From Nocardioides sp. AX2bis (GTDB lineage Bacteria; Actinomycetota; Actinomycetes; Propionibacteriales; Nocardioidaceae): a stretch of 64,000 nucleotides of DNA. The stretch is taken from assembly GCF_902506435.1 (NCBI RefSeq), contig NZ_LR733215.1, positions 1,865,527 through 1,929,526 on the forward strand, in the 5' to 3' direction. The notes under the pieces are model-generated. The model was given only the letters and a program-made list of their open reading frames with translations. It had not been told where the DNA came from and did not search any database. A program made the position numbers and the translations under genes. Shown here in pieces: positions 1 through 10,446 of this stretch (positions are counted from its first letter, which is position 1; each line of letters begins with the position of its first letter).

Positions 1-651
1 GAGGCCGACCTCGGCCGCGTACTGCTCGGGCGAGACCGGTGTCGGCTCCCACCCGAGGTCACCGTGCGGCGCCTCGGCGTCGACCAGCCCCATCAGCTCA
101 CCGACCTGCGCGCGCAGGCGGTCGGGGACGCCGTCGACGAAGGTCGCCACCGTGTAACCGGGCGCTGCGGGCGCAGTCGGCAGCACTGACCGGTGCAGGT
201 CCAGCTCGACGACGGTCTCCGTCGTGGCCTGCGCGTAGCCCAACGGCGTCGCGAAACCCTGGACCAGCCGGTCCAGCGCCTCCGCCGTGGGCCGGTAGGC
301 ACTGGCCACGAAGCGGCGCACGCCAGCGGGCGCCTCTGCCTCCACGGCGCGCACGAGCGCGGACCCGACACCGTGGTGCTGCTCCTCGGGCAGGACCGAC
401 ACGGCGACCCAGCAGGTGTCCGGGGTGTCGGCGGCGACCTGACCTGCCCCGAGGCCCACCAGACGGTCCGCCTCGACGGCACCGACGAGGCGCCGGGTCC
501 AGCCACCCTCCGCGCGCCAGGCGGCCACCCGGGCTGCCTCGCCGAGCGGCACCCACCCCGGCCGCGCCCGAGCCGTCGCGGCGCACTCCACCGCGTAGGC
601 CTCAGCGAGCGCCGCGTCGTCGCCGAGGTCGAGGCGCCGGAACCGCACCAC
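1..651 (-). CDS. GNAT-family N-acetyltransferase (partial)
   Basis: The reading frame is open from a GTG at 651 through the left edge of the window (217 codons seen, C-terminus missing). It predicts a GNAT acetyltransferase that would move an acetyl group from acetyl-CoA to an unknown amine. The acetyl-CoA-binding core is visible near residues 70-90, where VAVSVLPEEQHHGVGSALV matches the V-x-P-x-x-x-x-x-G-x-G/A pattern of motif A. A second, divergent half follows (VELDLH and onward), so this may be a tandem-GNAT protein. The start lies only 5 bases after the stop of the acyl-CoA dehydrogenase gene, so the two are probably co-transcribed. The substrate cannot be predicted. Confidence 0.8.
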   Translation of the reverse strand, partial: MVRFRRLDLGDDAALAEAYAVECAATARARPGWVPLGEAARVAAWRAEGGWTRRLVGAVEADRLVGLGAGQVAADTPDTCWVAVSVLPEEQHHGVGSALVRAVEAEAPAGVRRFVASAYRPTAEALDRLVQGFATPLGYAQATTETVVELDLHRSVLPTAPAAPGYTVATFVDGVPDRLRAQVGELMGLVDAEAPHGDLGWEPTPVSPEQYAAEVGL

Positions 652-656
652 CGCGC

Positions 657-2336
657 TCAGCCGACCGGGACCGTGGGCGTGGTGCGCTCGACCAGGGCCC
701 GCAGGTCCCCGCCCTCCATCGCGCCGTAGACCCCGTCGTGCGGCGAGGCCAGGCGGGAGGCGCAGAACGCGTCGGCCACCTCGGGCGGAGCATGCCGCAC
801 CAGCAGCGAGCCCTGGAGCAGCAGCGCCATCCGTCCGGCCAGGCGGCGTGCGGAGCGCTCCATCGAGGCCGGGTCGGCCATCAGCGAGCCGAGCAGCGCC
901 AGGGTGTCCTCGAGCGCGCGGTCGAGGCGGGCGTCGCCGCCGCGGGCCAGGCCGACCTCGGTGATCCAGGCGTCGAGCGCCTCCGGCTCCCGGCCGAGCG
1001 CGCGCAGGACGTCGAGGGCGTTGACGTTGCCCGAGCCCTCCCAGACCGAGTTCAGCGGCGCCTCGCGGTAGAGCAGCGGCATCCCGGACTCCTCGACGTA
1101 GCCGTTGCCGCCCAGGCACTCCAGGGCCTCGGCCACCATCCCGGGCGTGCGCTTGCAGACCCAGAACTTCGCCAGCGGCAGGGCCAGCCGGCGCAGCGCA
1201 GCCTCGTGCGGGTCGGGGGCGCCGTCGACGGCGGCCGCCAGGCGCAGCGCCAGGGCGGTCGCGGCCTCGGACTCCAGCGCCAGGTCGGCCACGACGTTCT
1301 GCATCAGCGGCTGGTCGGCCAGCCGGCGGCCGAAGGCGGCGCGGTGCGCGACGTGCCAGGACGCCTCCGCCACCGCACGCCGCATCAGCGACGCCGAGCC
1401 GAGCACGCAGTCGAGCCGGGTCGCGGCGACCATCTCGATGATGGTGCGCACCCCCCGGCCCTCGTCGCCGAGCCGCTGCGCGACGGTGCCGTCCAGCTCG
1501 AGCTCGGCCGAGGCGTTGGAGCGGTTGCCGAGCTTGTCCTTGAGGCGCACCACGTCCAGCTGGTTGCGGGTGCCGTCGGGCAGCACCCGCGGCACCACGA
1601 AGCAGGTCACCCCGCCCTCGGCCTGGGCCAGCACGAGGAACACGTCGTTCATCGGCGCGGAGGTGAACCACTTGTGCCCGTGCAGCGTGTACTCCCCGTC
1701 GGTGCCGGTCGGGCGTGCCTCGGTCAGGTTCGCCCGCACGTCCGAGCCGCCCTGCTTCTCGGTCATCCCCATGCCGGCCAGCGCCCCGCGCTTGCCGGCC
1801 GGCGCGCGCAGGCCGGGGTCGTACGACGTCGAGGCCAGCAGCGGCGTCCACTCCTTGGCGACCGCGTCGTCGGCGCGCAGCGCGGGCACCGCGGCGTACG
1901 TCATCGACACCGGGCAGCCGTGGCCCGGCTCGGTCTGCGACCAGGCCAGGAACCCCGCCGCGCGCCGGACGTGGGCGTGCGGGTCGTCGGACTCCCACGG
2001 CGCCGCCGCCAGCCCGTGCCCGACCGCGCGCCCCATCAGCCAGTGCCATGACGGGTGGAACTCGACCTCGTCGACCCGGGTGCCGTAGCGGTCGTACGGC
2101 ACCAGCCGCGGCGGGTGCTCGTTGGCCAGCCGGCCGTGCTCGCGCGCCTCGGCCGACCCGGCCTCGCGCCCCAGCGGGAGCAGCCCGGCCAGCGTGGCCT
2201 CGTCCGCGTGGCGGAGGACGGCCTCGCTCAGCGCGGCGTCACCGCCCACGACGTCGTGCCCGGCCAGCGGCGGGGCCTGGTTGGTCGCGACGCGGTGCGC
2301 GGCGCGCCCGTCGGCTGGGCTGTTCGCAGGAGCCAT
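657..2336 (-). CDS. aidB: AidB-like acyl-CoA dehydrogenase family protein
   Basis: A 559-residue flavoprotein of the acyl-CoA dehydrogenase superfamily, AidB branch. AidB of Escherichia coli belongs to the adaptive response to alkylating agents and binds both FAD and DNA. Family signatures seen are MTEKQGGSDV (191-200), GHKWFTSAP (220-228), the second signature around LGGNGYVEESG (408-418), and the AidB-typical VWEGSGNVNALDVLR (431-445). The extended N-terminal region and total length match AidB rather than the roughly 380-residue beta-oxidation enzymes. The start is chosen because an actinobacterial -10 (TAGGTT on the minus strand, 2343-2348) ends 6 bases upstream, as for a leaderless transcript. 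The GNAT gene follows directly. Whether it works in alkylation defence or in branched-chain acyl oxidation cannot be decided from sequence. Confidence 0.9.
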   Translation of the reverse strand: MAPANSPADGRAAHRVATNQAPPLAGHDVVGGDAALSEAVLRHADEATLAGLLPLGREAGSAEAREHGRLANEHPPRLVPYDRYGTRVDEVEFHPSWHWLMGRAVGHGLAAAPWESDDPHAHVRRAAGFLAWSQTEPGHGCPVSMTYAAVPALRADDAVAKEWTPLLASTSYDPGLRAPAGKRGALAGMGMTEKQGGSDVRANLTEARPTGTDGEYTLHGHKWFTSAPMNDVFLVLAQAEGGVTCFVVPRVLPDGTRNQLDVVRLKDKLGNRSNASAELELDGTVAQRLGDEGRGVRTIIEMVAATRLDCVLGSASLMRRAVAEASWHVAHRAAFGRRLADQPLMQNVVADLALESEAATALALRLAAAVDGAPDPHEAALRRLALPLAKFWVCKRTPGMVAEALECLGGNGYVEESGMPLLYREAPLNSVWEGSGNVNALDVLRALGREPEALDAWITEVGLARGGDARLDRALEDTLALLGSLMADPASMERSARRLAGRMALLLQGSLLVRHAPPEVADAFCASRLASPHDGVYGAMEGGDLRALVERTTPTVPVG

Positions 2337-2341
2337 GGACG

Positions 2342-2348
2342 TAACCTA
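2342..2348. promoter_or_regulatory. overlapping divergent -10 boxes (aidB / yihY-like)
   Basis: TAACCT on the plus strand (2342-2347) lies 7 bases before the ATG at 2355. TAGGTT on the minus strand (2343-2348) lies 6 bases before the ATG at 2336. Both fit TANNNT followed by a leaderless start, and they share five base pairs. The intergenic space is only 18 bp, so polymerase binding in the two directions should be mutually exclusive. Confidence 0.5.
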
Positions 2349-2354
2349 GGCGCC

Positions 2355-3443
2355 ATGGTCGCGCCCACCGAGCGGCATCCGCCGCCGGCGAGCGCTCCGG
2401 CCGCGGCCGCCCCCCAGCCCGCGGCGCCCGACCCCGCGCCCGAGCCGGACCACCCCGCCGAGGCGCCGGAGCAGCGCCGGCCCGGCACGGCCGCGCTGGC
2501 GCCGTACGTCGCGCTGCTCGGCCGCCGCCTGCACCCGCTCTGGCGGATCGTGGTCACCACCGTCGCCTCCTGCCTGCGCAACCGGGTCACCGGGCTGGCG
2601 GCCGAGGCCGCGTTCTTCGCGGTGCTCTCGGTGCCGCCGCTGGTGTTCGCGCTGGCCGGCGCGGTGGGCTACGTGACCGAGCGGTTCACCCCGGCGCAGG
2701 TCGAGGAGATCCGGGCGGCGGTGATCGACCTGTCCTCGCGGTTCCTCACCGAGCCGGCCGTCGGCAAGGTGATCGACCCGACCATCGACTCGGTGCTCGA
2801 GGGGGGCCGCTTCGACGTGATCTCACTGGGCTTCGTGCTCGCGCTGTGGTCCGGCTCGCGGGCGCTCAACGTCTTCGTCGACACCATCACGATCATGCAC
2901 GGCCTCGGGGGGCAGCGGGGGATCGTAGCCACCCGCGCCCTGTCGTTCTTCCTCTACATCCTGGCGATGATGATCGGGATCGTGGCGCTGCCGCTGGTGG
3001 TGGCCGGGCCGCAGATGGTCGGCCGGGTGCTGCCCGACGGGCTCGACCCGCTGCTGGGCTTCTACTGGCCGTTGGTCGTGGTGCTGTGCGTGTGCTTCCT
3101 GGCCACGCTCTACCACGTGTCGGTGCCGGTGCGGACGCACTGGCGGTTCAACCTCCCGGGCGCCTGCTTCTCGCTGGTCGCGTGGATCGTGGGCTCGTAC
3201 GTCCTGCGGTGGGTGCTCACGGTGACCTCGGACGACTCGGCCTCGATCTACGGCCCGCTGGCGGCGCCGATCGCGGTCCTGCTGTGGCTCTACGTGGTGG
3301 CGATCGCGGTGCTGATCGGGGCCGCGGTCAACGCCGCGTTCGACGAGGTGTTCCCGCAGCAGAGCACCGTGCGCGCCCGGTCGGCGCTGAGCGCCCGGTG
3401 GCGCGACCGCGTCGGCGGCGGCTCCGCGCGGGACGTGGGCTAG
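2355..3443 (+). CDS. YihY/virulence factor BrkB family membrane protein
   Basis: A 362-residue inner-membrane protein of the YihY/BrkB (UPF0761) family, whose biochemical function is not settled. A Pro/Ala-rich cytoplasmic N-terminus of about 50 residues is followed by the family core: the conserved AAFFAVLSVPPLVFAL segment, a run of about six hydrophobic helices, and the C-terminal IYGPLAAPIAVLLWLYVVA segment typical of the family. The ATG at 2355 is preferred to upstream in-frame starts because those would run back through the divergent aidB gene, and because a -10 box sits 7 bases before it. Its own TAG stop forms the first three bases of the next gene's putative -10. Confidence 0.88.
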   Translation: MVAPTERHPPPASAPAAAAPQPAAPDPAPEPDHPAEAPEQRRPGTAALAPYVALLGRRLHPLWRIVVTTVASCLRNRVTGLAAEAAFFAVLSVPPLVFALAGAVGYVTERFTPAQVEEIRAAVIDLSSRFLTEPAVGKVIDPTIDSVLEGGRFDVISLGFVLALWSGSRALNVFVDTITIMHGLGGQRGIVATRALSFFLYILAMMIGIVALPLVVAGPQMVGRVLPDGLDPLLGFYWPLVVVLCVCFLATLYHVSVPVRTHWRFNLPGACFSLVAWIVGSYVLRWVLTVTSDDSASIYGPLAAPIAVLLWLYVVAIAVLIGAAVNAAFDEVFPQQSTVRARSALSARWRDRVGGGSARDVG

Positions 3444-3446
3444 GTT
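3441..3446 (+). promoter_or_regulatory. putative leaderless -10 of the channel gene
   Basis: TAGGTT lies 6 bases before the GTG at 3453 and begins with the TAG stop codon of the preceding gene. Same -10/start spacing as aidB, glgC and glgA in this window. Confidence 0.4.
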
Positions 3447-3452
3447 CACGGC

Positions 3453-4583
3453 GTGCAGGAGCCGACCGAGCAGAGCGACGCCGGGCGCGCCCCCTTCAGC
3501 GCCGGCTCCGACGTCGGGGCGATGCGGCGGGGCAAGGTCAGCCTCCCCGAGCGCACGATCAGCCCGGTCTGGGCGCTCGGTCGCCGGCTGCTGCTGGCGC
3601 TGGCGATCCTGGTCGGCACCGTCCTGCTGGTCTACTTCGACCGCGCGGGCTACAACGACAACGCCGACGGCAGCGTCGACTTCCTGGACTCGATCTACTA
3701 CACGACCGTCACGCTCAGCACGACCGGCTACGGCGACATCGCCCCGGTCTCGCCGACCGCACGGATGGTCAACGCGTTCGTGATCACCCCCGCCCGCATC
3801 GCCTTCCTGGTCCTGCTGATCGGCACGACCCTGGAGGTGCTGGCCTCGCAGGGCCGCGAGGCCCTGCGCATCTCTCGCTGGAGGAAGCACATGGGCCACC
3901 ACGTCGTCGTCGTCGGCTACGGAACCAAGGGCCGCAGCGCGGTCGACACTCTGGTCAGCAACGGTGTGGAGCGGGACAGCTTCGTGATCGTCGACCCCAG
4001 CTCGGTCGCGCTGGCCGACGCGCACGCCGACGGGCTGGCGGTCGTCACCGGCGACGCCACCCGGCGCGAGGTGCTGCGCCGATCCGGGGTCGCCACCGCC
4101 GACCAGGTCATCATCACCACCGGTCGTGACGACTCCAACGTGCTGGCCGCGCTGACGGTGCGCCAGCTCAACCCCGACGCCTACATCATCGCCTCCGTCA
4201 CCGAGCAGGAGAACGCCCCGTTGATGCGTCAGTCGGGCGCCAACTCGGTGATCACCTCCTCCGACGCCGTCGGCCGGCTGCTCGGCCTGTCGTCGCTGTC
4301 GCCGACCCTGGGCTCGGTGATGGAGGACCTGCTGACCTACGGCGACGGCCTCGAGGTGGCCGAGCGGGAGCTGCTGGTCGGCGAGGTCGGCGCACAGCCG
4401 CAGTCGCTGCCGGACCAGGTGATCGCGGTCGTCCGCGACGAGAAGGTCTTCCGCTACTTCGACCCCACGGTCACCCAGCTGGCCCGCGGCGACCGGCTGG
4501 TCGTGGTCCGACCGGCGAAGGAGAAGCCGTGGGCGGCCCGGCCCGGGACCCACAACGAGGACTTCGCCTCCGACGAGGACTGA
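3453..4583 (+). CDS. potassium channel with TrkA/RCK domain
   Basis: A 376-residue two-transmembrane ion channel subunit, probably forming a tetrameric K+ channel gated by its cytosolic ring. Order of parts: a cytosolic N-terminus, TM1 around residues 45-62, a pore helix, the selectivity filter TTGYGD (90-95), TM2 around 107-128, then an RCK (TrkA-N) Rossmann domain from residue 150 with the nucleotide loop VVVVGYGTKG, and a TrkA-C-like end. The filter is intact, so K+ selectivity is expected. No Shine-Dalgarno is seen before the GTG; instead a -10 box lies 6 bases upstream. A strong hairpin follows the gene. Confidence 0.92.
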   Translation: MQEPTEQSDAGRAPFSAGSDVGAMRRGKVSLPERTISPVWALGRRLLLALAILVGTVLLVYFDRAGYNDNADGSVDFLDSIYYTTVTLSTTGYGDIAPVSPTARMVNAFVITPARIAFLVLLIGTTLEVLASQGREALRISRWRKHMGHHVVVVGYGTKGRSAVDTLVSNGVERDSFVIVDPSSVALADAHADGLAVVTGDATRREVLRRSGVATADQVIITTGRDDSNVLAALTVRQLNPDAYIIASVTEQENAPLMRQSGANSVITSSDAVGRLLGLSSLSPTLGSVMEDLLTYGDGLEVAERELLVGEVGAQPQSLPDQVIAVVRDEKVFRYFDPTVTQLARGDRLVVVRPAKEKPWAARPGTHNEDFASDED

Positions 4584-4633
4584 GTCCCACCTGTCGGGCC
4601 TGCTCGCAGGAGAGCTGCTCCGGACATGAAGAG

Positions 4634-4671
4634 ACCGAGCCGCTGGCGTCTCGGGTCACCAGCGGCTCGGT
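4634..4671. terminator. bidirectional hairpin between convergent genes
   Basis: A perfect 13-bp inverted repeat (4634-4646 with 4659-4671, 12-base loop) lies between the convergent ends of the channel gene and pgm. GC-rich stems without a U-tract are usual for actinobacterial terminators. Nothing else was recognised between 4584 and 4798. Confidence 0.7.
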
Positions 4672-4798
4672 CACGACCAACAGTAGAGGGCCGACGGTGG
4701 CTACGGCAGCCCTTGTCCCCAGGTCGGGCCGATCCGGAACCATCTGAGGACCTAGGTCCTCTCCGGGTCGGGCCCCTGGGCCCAACCAGGCGGCCAGA

Positions 4799-6453
<1,655 letters not shown>

Positions 6454-6457
<4 letters not shown>

Positions 6458-7740
6458 GCCTGCTCCTGCTCCGTGGTGGGGGCGTCGGGCGCCGCCTCGG
6501 GCACGACCTGGTCCTTGGCCAGCACGGTCAGGCCGTCCTGGACCACGAAACCGCGGGCGAGGTCCTCCTCGTGGTCCACCCCGATCCGGGCGCCCGGCGG
6601 CACCCAGACGTTCTTGTCGATGATCGCGTTGCGCACGACCGCGCCCGCGCCGACGCGCACGCCCGGCAGCAGCACGGAGTCGCTGACCTCGGCGCCGGTG
6701 TCGACGTAGCAGCCGGGGGAGAGCACCGCGTTGTTCACGCTGCCGCCGGTGACCAGGGTGCCGGGGGAGAGGATCGAGTTGTAGGCCGTGACCTGGGCGC
6801 CGCCCTCGCCGGCGACGAGCTTGGCCGGCGGCTGCGGGCCGTAGCTGGTGTAGATCGGCCAGTCGGAGTTGTAGAGGTTGAAGACCGGCAGCGGGGCGAC
6901 GAGGTCCATGTGCGCGGCGTAGTAGGACTCCATCGTCCCGACGTCGCGCCAGTAGCCGCGGTCGCGGTCGGTCGAGCCGGGGACGTCGTTGTCCTGGTAG
7001 TCGTAGACGCCGGCCTCGTTGCGGGCCACGAACCACGGGACGATGTCGCCGCCCATGTCGTGGGAGGTGTCGGCGTCGGCGTCGCGGGTCACGGCCTCGC
7101 GCAGCGCCTCGGCGTCGAAGACGTAGTTGCCCATCGAGGCCAGCACCTCGTGCGGGGCGTCGGGCAGGCCCTGGGGGTCGGTCGGCTTCTCGCGGAAGGC
7201 CGAGATCCGCGACGGCGACTCGGGGTCGACCTCGATCACGCCGAACTGGTCGGCCAGCTCGATCGGCTGCCGGATCGCCGCGACCGTGCAGGCCGCGCCG
7301 GAGGCGACGTGCTGGTCGACCATCTGGGCGAAGTCCATCCGGTAGACGTGGTCGGCGCCGACCACGACCACGATGTCGGGCTTCTCGTCGTTGAGCAGGT
7401 TCAGCGACTGGTAGATCGCGTCGGCGCTGCCGAGGTACCACCGCTTGCCGACGCGCTGCTGCGCCGGGACGGGCGTGACGTAGTTGCCCAGCAGGGTCGA
7501 CATCCGCCAGGTGGTGGTGACGTGACGGTCGAGGCTGTGGCTCTTGTACTGGGTGAGCACGACGACCTTGAGGTAGCCCGAGTTCACGACGTTCGACAGG
7601 GCGAAGTCGATCAGGCGGTAGATGCCGCCGAACGGCACGGCCGGCTTGGCGCGGTCGGCGGTCAACGGCATCAGCCGCTTGCCCTCGCCCCCGGCGAGCA
7701 CGATCGTGAGCACGTTGCGGCGCTTCCACACTGAAGTCAT
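6454..7740 (-). CDS. glgC: glucose-1-phosphate adenylyltransferase
   Basis: A 428-residue ADP-glucose pyrophosphorylase making ADP-glucose from ATP and glucose-1-phosphate, the committed step of bacterial glycogen synthesis. The N-terminal nucleotidyltransferase signature [13 protein letters not shown] is at residues 15-27, followed by [15 protein letters not shown], the [10 protein letters not shown] region and a C-terminal left-handed beta-helix (repeated hexapeptides such as [20 protein letters not shown]). Upstream, TAGGTT on the minus strand (7747-7752) ends 6 bases before the ATG, so a leaderless message is likely. It is coupled to pgm and divergent from glgA. Confidence 0.96.
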
Positions 7741-7746
7741 GGGGAG

Positions 7747-7808
7747 AACCTAGACCGCGTGACGCATGGTGCGGGAGGGGTGCCGACCGCTGGTCTTGGC
7801 AGTAGGTT
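7747..7808. promoter_or_regulatory. divergent glgC/glgA promoter region
   Basis: Two TAGGTT -10 boxes face outward: minus strand 7747-7752 for glgC (6 bases to its ATG) and plus strand 7803-7808 for glgA (7 bases to its ATG). No clear operator was seen between them. Confidence 0.45.
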
Positions 7809-7815
7809 CGCGCGC

Positions 7816-9009
7816 ATGCGCATCGACGTCTGCTCCCGTGAGTACCCGCCCGAGGTCTACGGAGGGGCGGGGGTGCACGTCGACGAGCTCGTCAAGGCGC
7901 TGCGGTCCCGTGGGGACGTGGACGCGCGGGTGCACTGCTTCGGCGCGCCGCGCCAGGAGGCCGGCACAACGGCGTACGCGGACCCGCCCGGGCTGGCGTC
8001 GGCCAACGCCGCGATCCGCACGCTCGGGGTCGACCTGGAGATGGTCGCCGGCTGCGAGGGGACCGACCTGGTCCACACCCACACCTGGTACGCCAACATG
8101 GCCGGCCACCTGGCCTCCCTGCTGCACGGCGTGCCGCACGTGGTGAGCGCGCACAGCCTGGAGCCGATGCGGCCGTGGAAGGCCGAGCAGCTCGGCGGCG
8201 GGTACGCCGTGTCGAGCTGGGCCGAGCGGACCGCCTACGAGGCCGCGGCCGGCGTCATCGCCGTCAGTGCGGCGATGCGCGACGACGTACTGCGCAGCTA
8301 CCCCGACGTCGACCCGGGCAGGGTGCACGTGGTCCACAACGGCATCGACACCACGTCCTGGTCGCCGGTGGTCGACCCCGACCGGGTGCGCGCGCTGGGC
8401 GTCGACCCGGACCGCCCGTCGGTGATCTTCGTCGGCCGGATCACCCGGCAGAAGGGGCTTCCGCTGTTCCTCCGCGCCGCCGCCGCGCTGCCGCCCGAGG
8501 TGCAGCTCGTGCTCTGCGCCGGGGCCCCCGACACCCCCGAGATCATGGCCGAGGTCGAGGCGCTCGTCGCTGGGCTGGCCGCCGAGCGGGACGGCGTCGT
8601 GTGGATCGACCGGATGCTCCCGCGCACTGACGTGGTCGCCCTGCTGACCGCCGCGACCGTCTTCGCCTGCCCCTCGATCTACGAGCCGCTGGGCATCGTC
8701 AACCTCGAGGCGATGGCGTGCGAGACCGCGGTCGTGGCCACCGCGACCGGCGGCATCCCCGAGGTCGTCGTGCCGGGCGAGACCGGCTGGCTGGTCCCGA
8801 TCGAGCAGGCCGACGACGGCACGGGCACCCCGCTCGACCCCGAGCGCTACGTCGCCGACCTCGCCGAGGCGCTCGTCCGCGCGGTCTCGGACCCCGAGGT
8901 CGCAGCGGCGTACGGCCGGGCCGGCCGCCTGCGCGCCGAGCAGTCCTTCAGCTGGGACGCCATCGCCGGCACGACCATCGGGATCTACCGGGACCTCACC
9001 ACCCGCTAG
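7816..9009 (+). CDS. glgA: glycogen synthase / GT4 glucosyltransferase (actinobacterial GlgA/GlgM type)
   Basis: A 397-residue retaining glycosyltransferase of family GT4. The actinobacterial enzyme uses ADP-glucose to extend glucan, or to make maltose-1-phosphate in mycobacteria (GlgM). Seen: the N-terminal SREYPPEVYGGAGVHVDEL loop that binds donor diphosphate, the central FVGRITRQKGLPLFLRA segment, and the C-terminal E-x7-E motif in PSIYEPLGIVNLEAMA. The length fits the Corynebacterineae-type GlgA (about 390 residues), shorter than enterobacterial GT5 GlgA. An upstream in-frame GTG at 7759 is rejected because the ATG at 7816 has a -10 box 7 bases before it. Tandem repeats begin right after the stop codon. 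Confidence 0.92.
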   Translation: MRIDVCSREYPPEVYGGAGVHVDELVKALRSRGDVDARVHCFGAPRQEAGTTAYADPPGLASANAAIRTLGVDLEMVAGCEGTDLVHTHTWYANMAGHLASLLHGVPHVVSAHSLEPMRPWKAEQLGGGYAVSSWAERTAYEAAAGVIAVSAAMRDDVLRSYPDVDPGRVHVVHNGIDTTSWSPVVDPDRVRALGVDPDRPSVIFVGRITRQKGLPLFLRAAAALPPEVQLVLCAGAPDTPEIMAEVEALVAGLAAERDGVVWIDRMLPRTDVVALLTAATVFACPSIYEPLGIVNLEAMACETAVVATATGGIPEVVVPGETGWLVPIEQADDGTGTPLDPERYVADLAEALVRAVSDPEVAAAYGRAGRLRAEQSFSWDAIAGTTIGIYRDLTTR

Positions 9010-9010
9010 C

Positions 9011-9262
9011 CCCACGGTGGTCGAGGAGCGAGCGCAGCGAGCGTCACGAGACCAGCCCCAGCCCCACGGTGGTCGAGGAGCGAGCGCAGCGAGCGTCACG
9101 AGACCAGCCCCAGCACCACGGTGGTCGAGGAGCGAGCGCAGCGAGCGTCACGAGACCAGGGCCAGCCCCACGGTGGTCGAGGAGCGAGCGCAGCGAGCGT
9201 CACGAGACCAGGGCCAGCCCCACGGTGGTCGAGGAGCGAGCGCAGCGAGCGTCACGAGACCA
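9011..9262. repeat. five-copy 52-bp tandem repeat
   Basis: A 44-base unit (CCCACGGTGGTCGAGGAGCG and onward, ending in GCGTCACGAGACCA) occurs at 9011, 9063, 9115, 9167 and 9219 with exact 52-base spacing. The units are nearly identical; the 8-base linkers differ slightly, mainly CCAG/GGCCAG variants. Each unit contains GCGAGCG-CA-GCGAGCG and is bounded by GGTC...GACC, so it can fold imperfectly. It fills the space between the convergent glgA and sigma-factor genes. It reads through in one frame but encodes no plausible protein. Confidence 0.9.
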
Positions 9263-9269
9263 GAGCTCG

Positions 9270-10427
9270 CTAGCCCTGGTTCACCCGCGCCGCCTGCCGC
9301 ACGAGGTGGTCCCGCTCGGCGGTGCTCGACGCCGCGCGTGCCGCCTCGGCGTAGAGCCGCGCGGCGGTCGCCCGGTCGCCGTCGCGCTCGCGCAGGTGAG
9401 CCTCGACCGCGGTGCGCCGCGGCACCGCGTCGTTGACGTCGGCCAGCGCCGCCAGCCCGGCCCGCGGGCCGTCGGCCTCGCCCACGGCGACCGCGCGGTT
9501 GAGCCGGACGACCGGGGTGTCGGTGAGGCGGAGCAGCTCGTCGTACCACTCCACGACCTGCACCCAGTCGGTCTCCGCGACGCTCGCGGCGTCGGCGTGC
9601 AGGGCCGCGATCGCGGCCTCGGCCTGCATCGGGCCCAGCCGGTCGCGGGCGAGCGCGGCCTGCAGCACCTCGACCCCCTCCGTGATCGCCCCGGTGTCCC
9701 ACCGGGACCGGTCCTGCTCGGCGAGCGGGACGAGGCTGCCGTCGGCGGCGGTACGCGCGTCGCGCCGTGCGTGGTGCAGCAGCATCAGCGCCAGCAGGCC
9801 GGCGACCTCGGGACGGGCGTCGTGGGCCGGGTCGACCGCGGCCAGGAGCTGTCGCGTCAGCCGGACCGCCTCGGCCACCAGGTCGACGTCGCCGGAGTGG
9901 CCCTCGTTGAACACCAGGTAGAGCACGCGCAGCACCGTGCCCAGGTCCCCCGGCTGGTCGAGACGGGTGCCGGCGACGGTGCGCTTGGCCCGGCTGATCC
10001 GCTGCGCCATCGTCGCCTCCGGCACCAGGTAGGCCTCGCCGACCTGCCGCGTGGTCAGCCCGCCGACGGCCCGCAACGTCAGCGCGACCGCCGAGGACGG
10101 GGTCAGCGACGGGTGGGCGCACAGGAAGTAGAGCGCCAGCGTGTCGTCCGCACCGGCCGCCGGGCCCGGCCCCGGCTCGTCCTCGACCCGCACCTCCCGG
10201 CGCCGGCGCGAGGTCTCCGACCGCGTCGCGTCCAGGAACCGGCGCCAGGCCACGGTGACCAGCCAGCCCTTCGGGTCGCGCGGCGGGTCGGTCGGCCAGG
10301 TGCGTACGGCCTCGACCAGCGCGTCCTGGACGGCGTCCTCGGCCGCCGCGAAGTCGGCCCCGCGGCGGACGAGGACGCCGGTGACGCGGGGGACGAGGGT
10401 CCGCAGCAGCGTCTCGTCGACGGTCAC
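9270..10427 (-). CDS. ECF42-type RNA polymerase sigma factor
   Basis: A 385-residue sigma-70 family protein. Regions sigma2 (about residues 15-75, FAAAEDAVQDALVEAVRTWP and PKGWLVTVAWRRFLD) and sigma4 (about 110-165, with the HTH LTTRQVGEAYLVPEATMAQR) are followed by about 200 extra residues rich in helices (VLYLVFNEGHSG, LLALMLLHHARRDAR, EAAIAALHADA), the TPR-like/DUF6596 extension of ECF group 42. Known ECF42 members are encoded next to DGPF/YCII proteins and need their C-terminal extension for activity. The YCII-type gene lies 19 bases upstream on the same strand, matching that pairing. No anti-sigma factor is nearby. The signal sensed is unknown. Confidence 0.9.
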   Translation of the reverse strand: MTVDETLLRTLVPRVTGVLVRRGADFAAAEDAVQDALVEAVRTWPTDPPRDPKGWLVTVAWRRFLDATRSETSRRRREVRVEDEPGPGPAAGADDTLALYFLCAHPSLTPSSAVALTLRAVGGLTTRQVGEAYLVPEATMAQRISRAKRTVAGTRLDQPGDLGTVLRVLYLVFNEGHSGDVDLVAEAVRLTRQLLAAVDPAHDARPEVAGLLALMLLHHARRDARTAADGSLVPLAEQDRSRWDTGAITEGVEVLQAALARDRLGPMQAEAAIAALHADAASVAETDWVQVVEWYDELLRLTDTPVVRLNRAVAVGEADGPRAGLAALADVNDAVPRRTAVEAHLRERDGDRATAARLYAEAARAASSTAERDHLVRQAARVNQG

Positions 10428-10446
10428 TCGCCGGTCACCCGGCCCG

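Noticed and set aside
39..2051. 670-residue plus-strand frame over aidB
   Set aside because: Arg/Pro/Ala-rich shadow of the aidB gene; high GC leaves antisense frames open.
9011..9262. CRISPR array
   Set aside because: Units are 44 bases with only about 8 nearly identical bases between them, no unique spacers and no cas genes.
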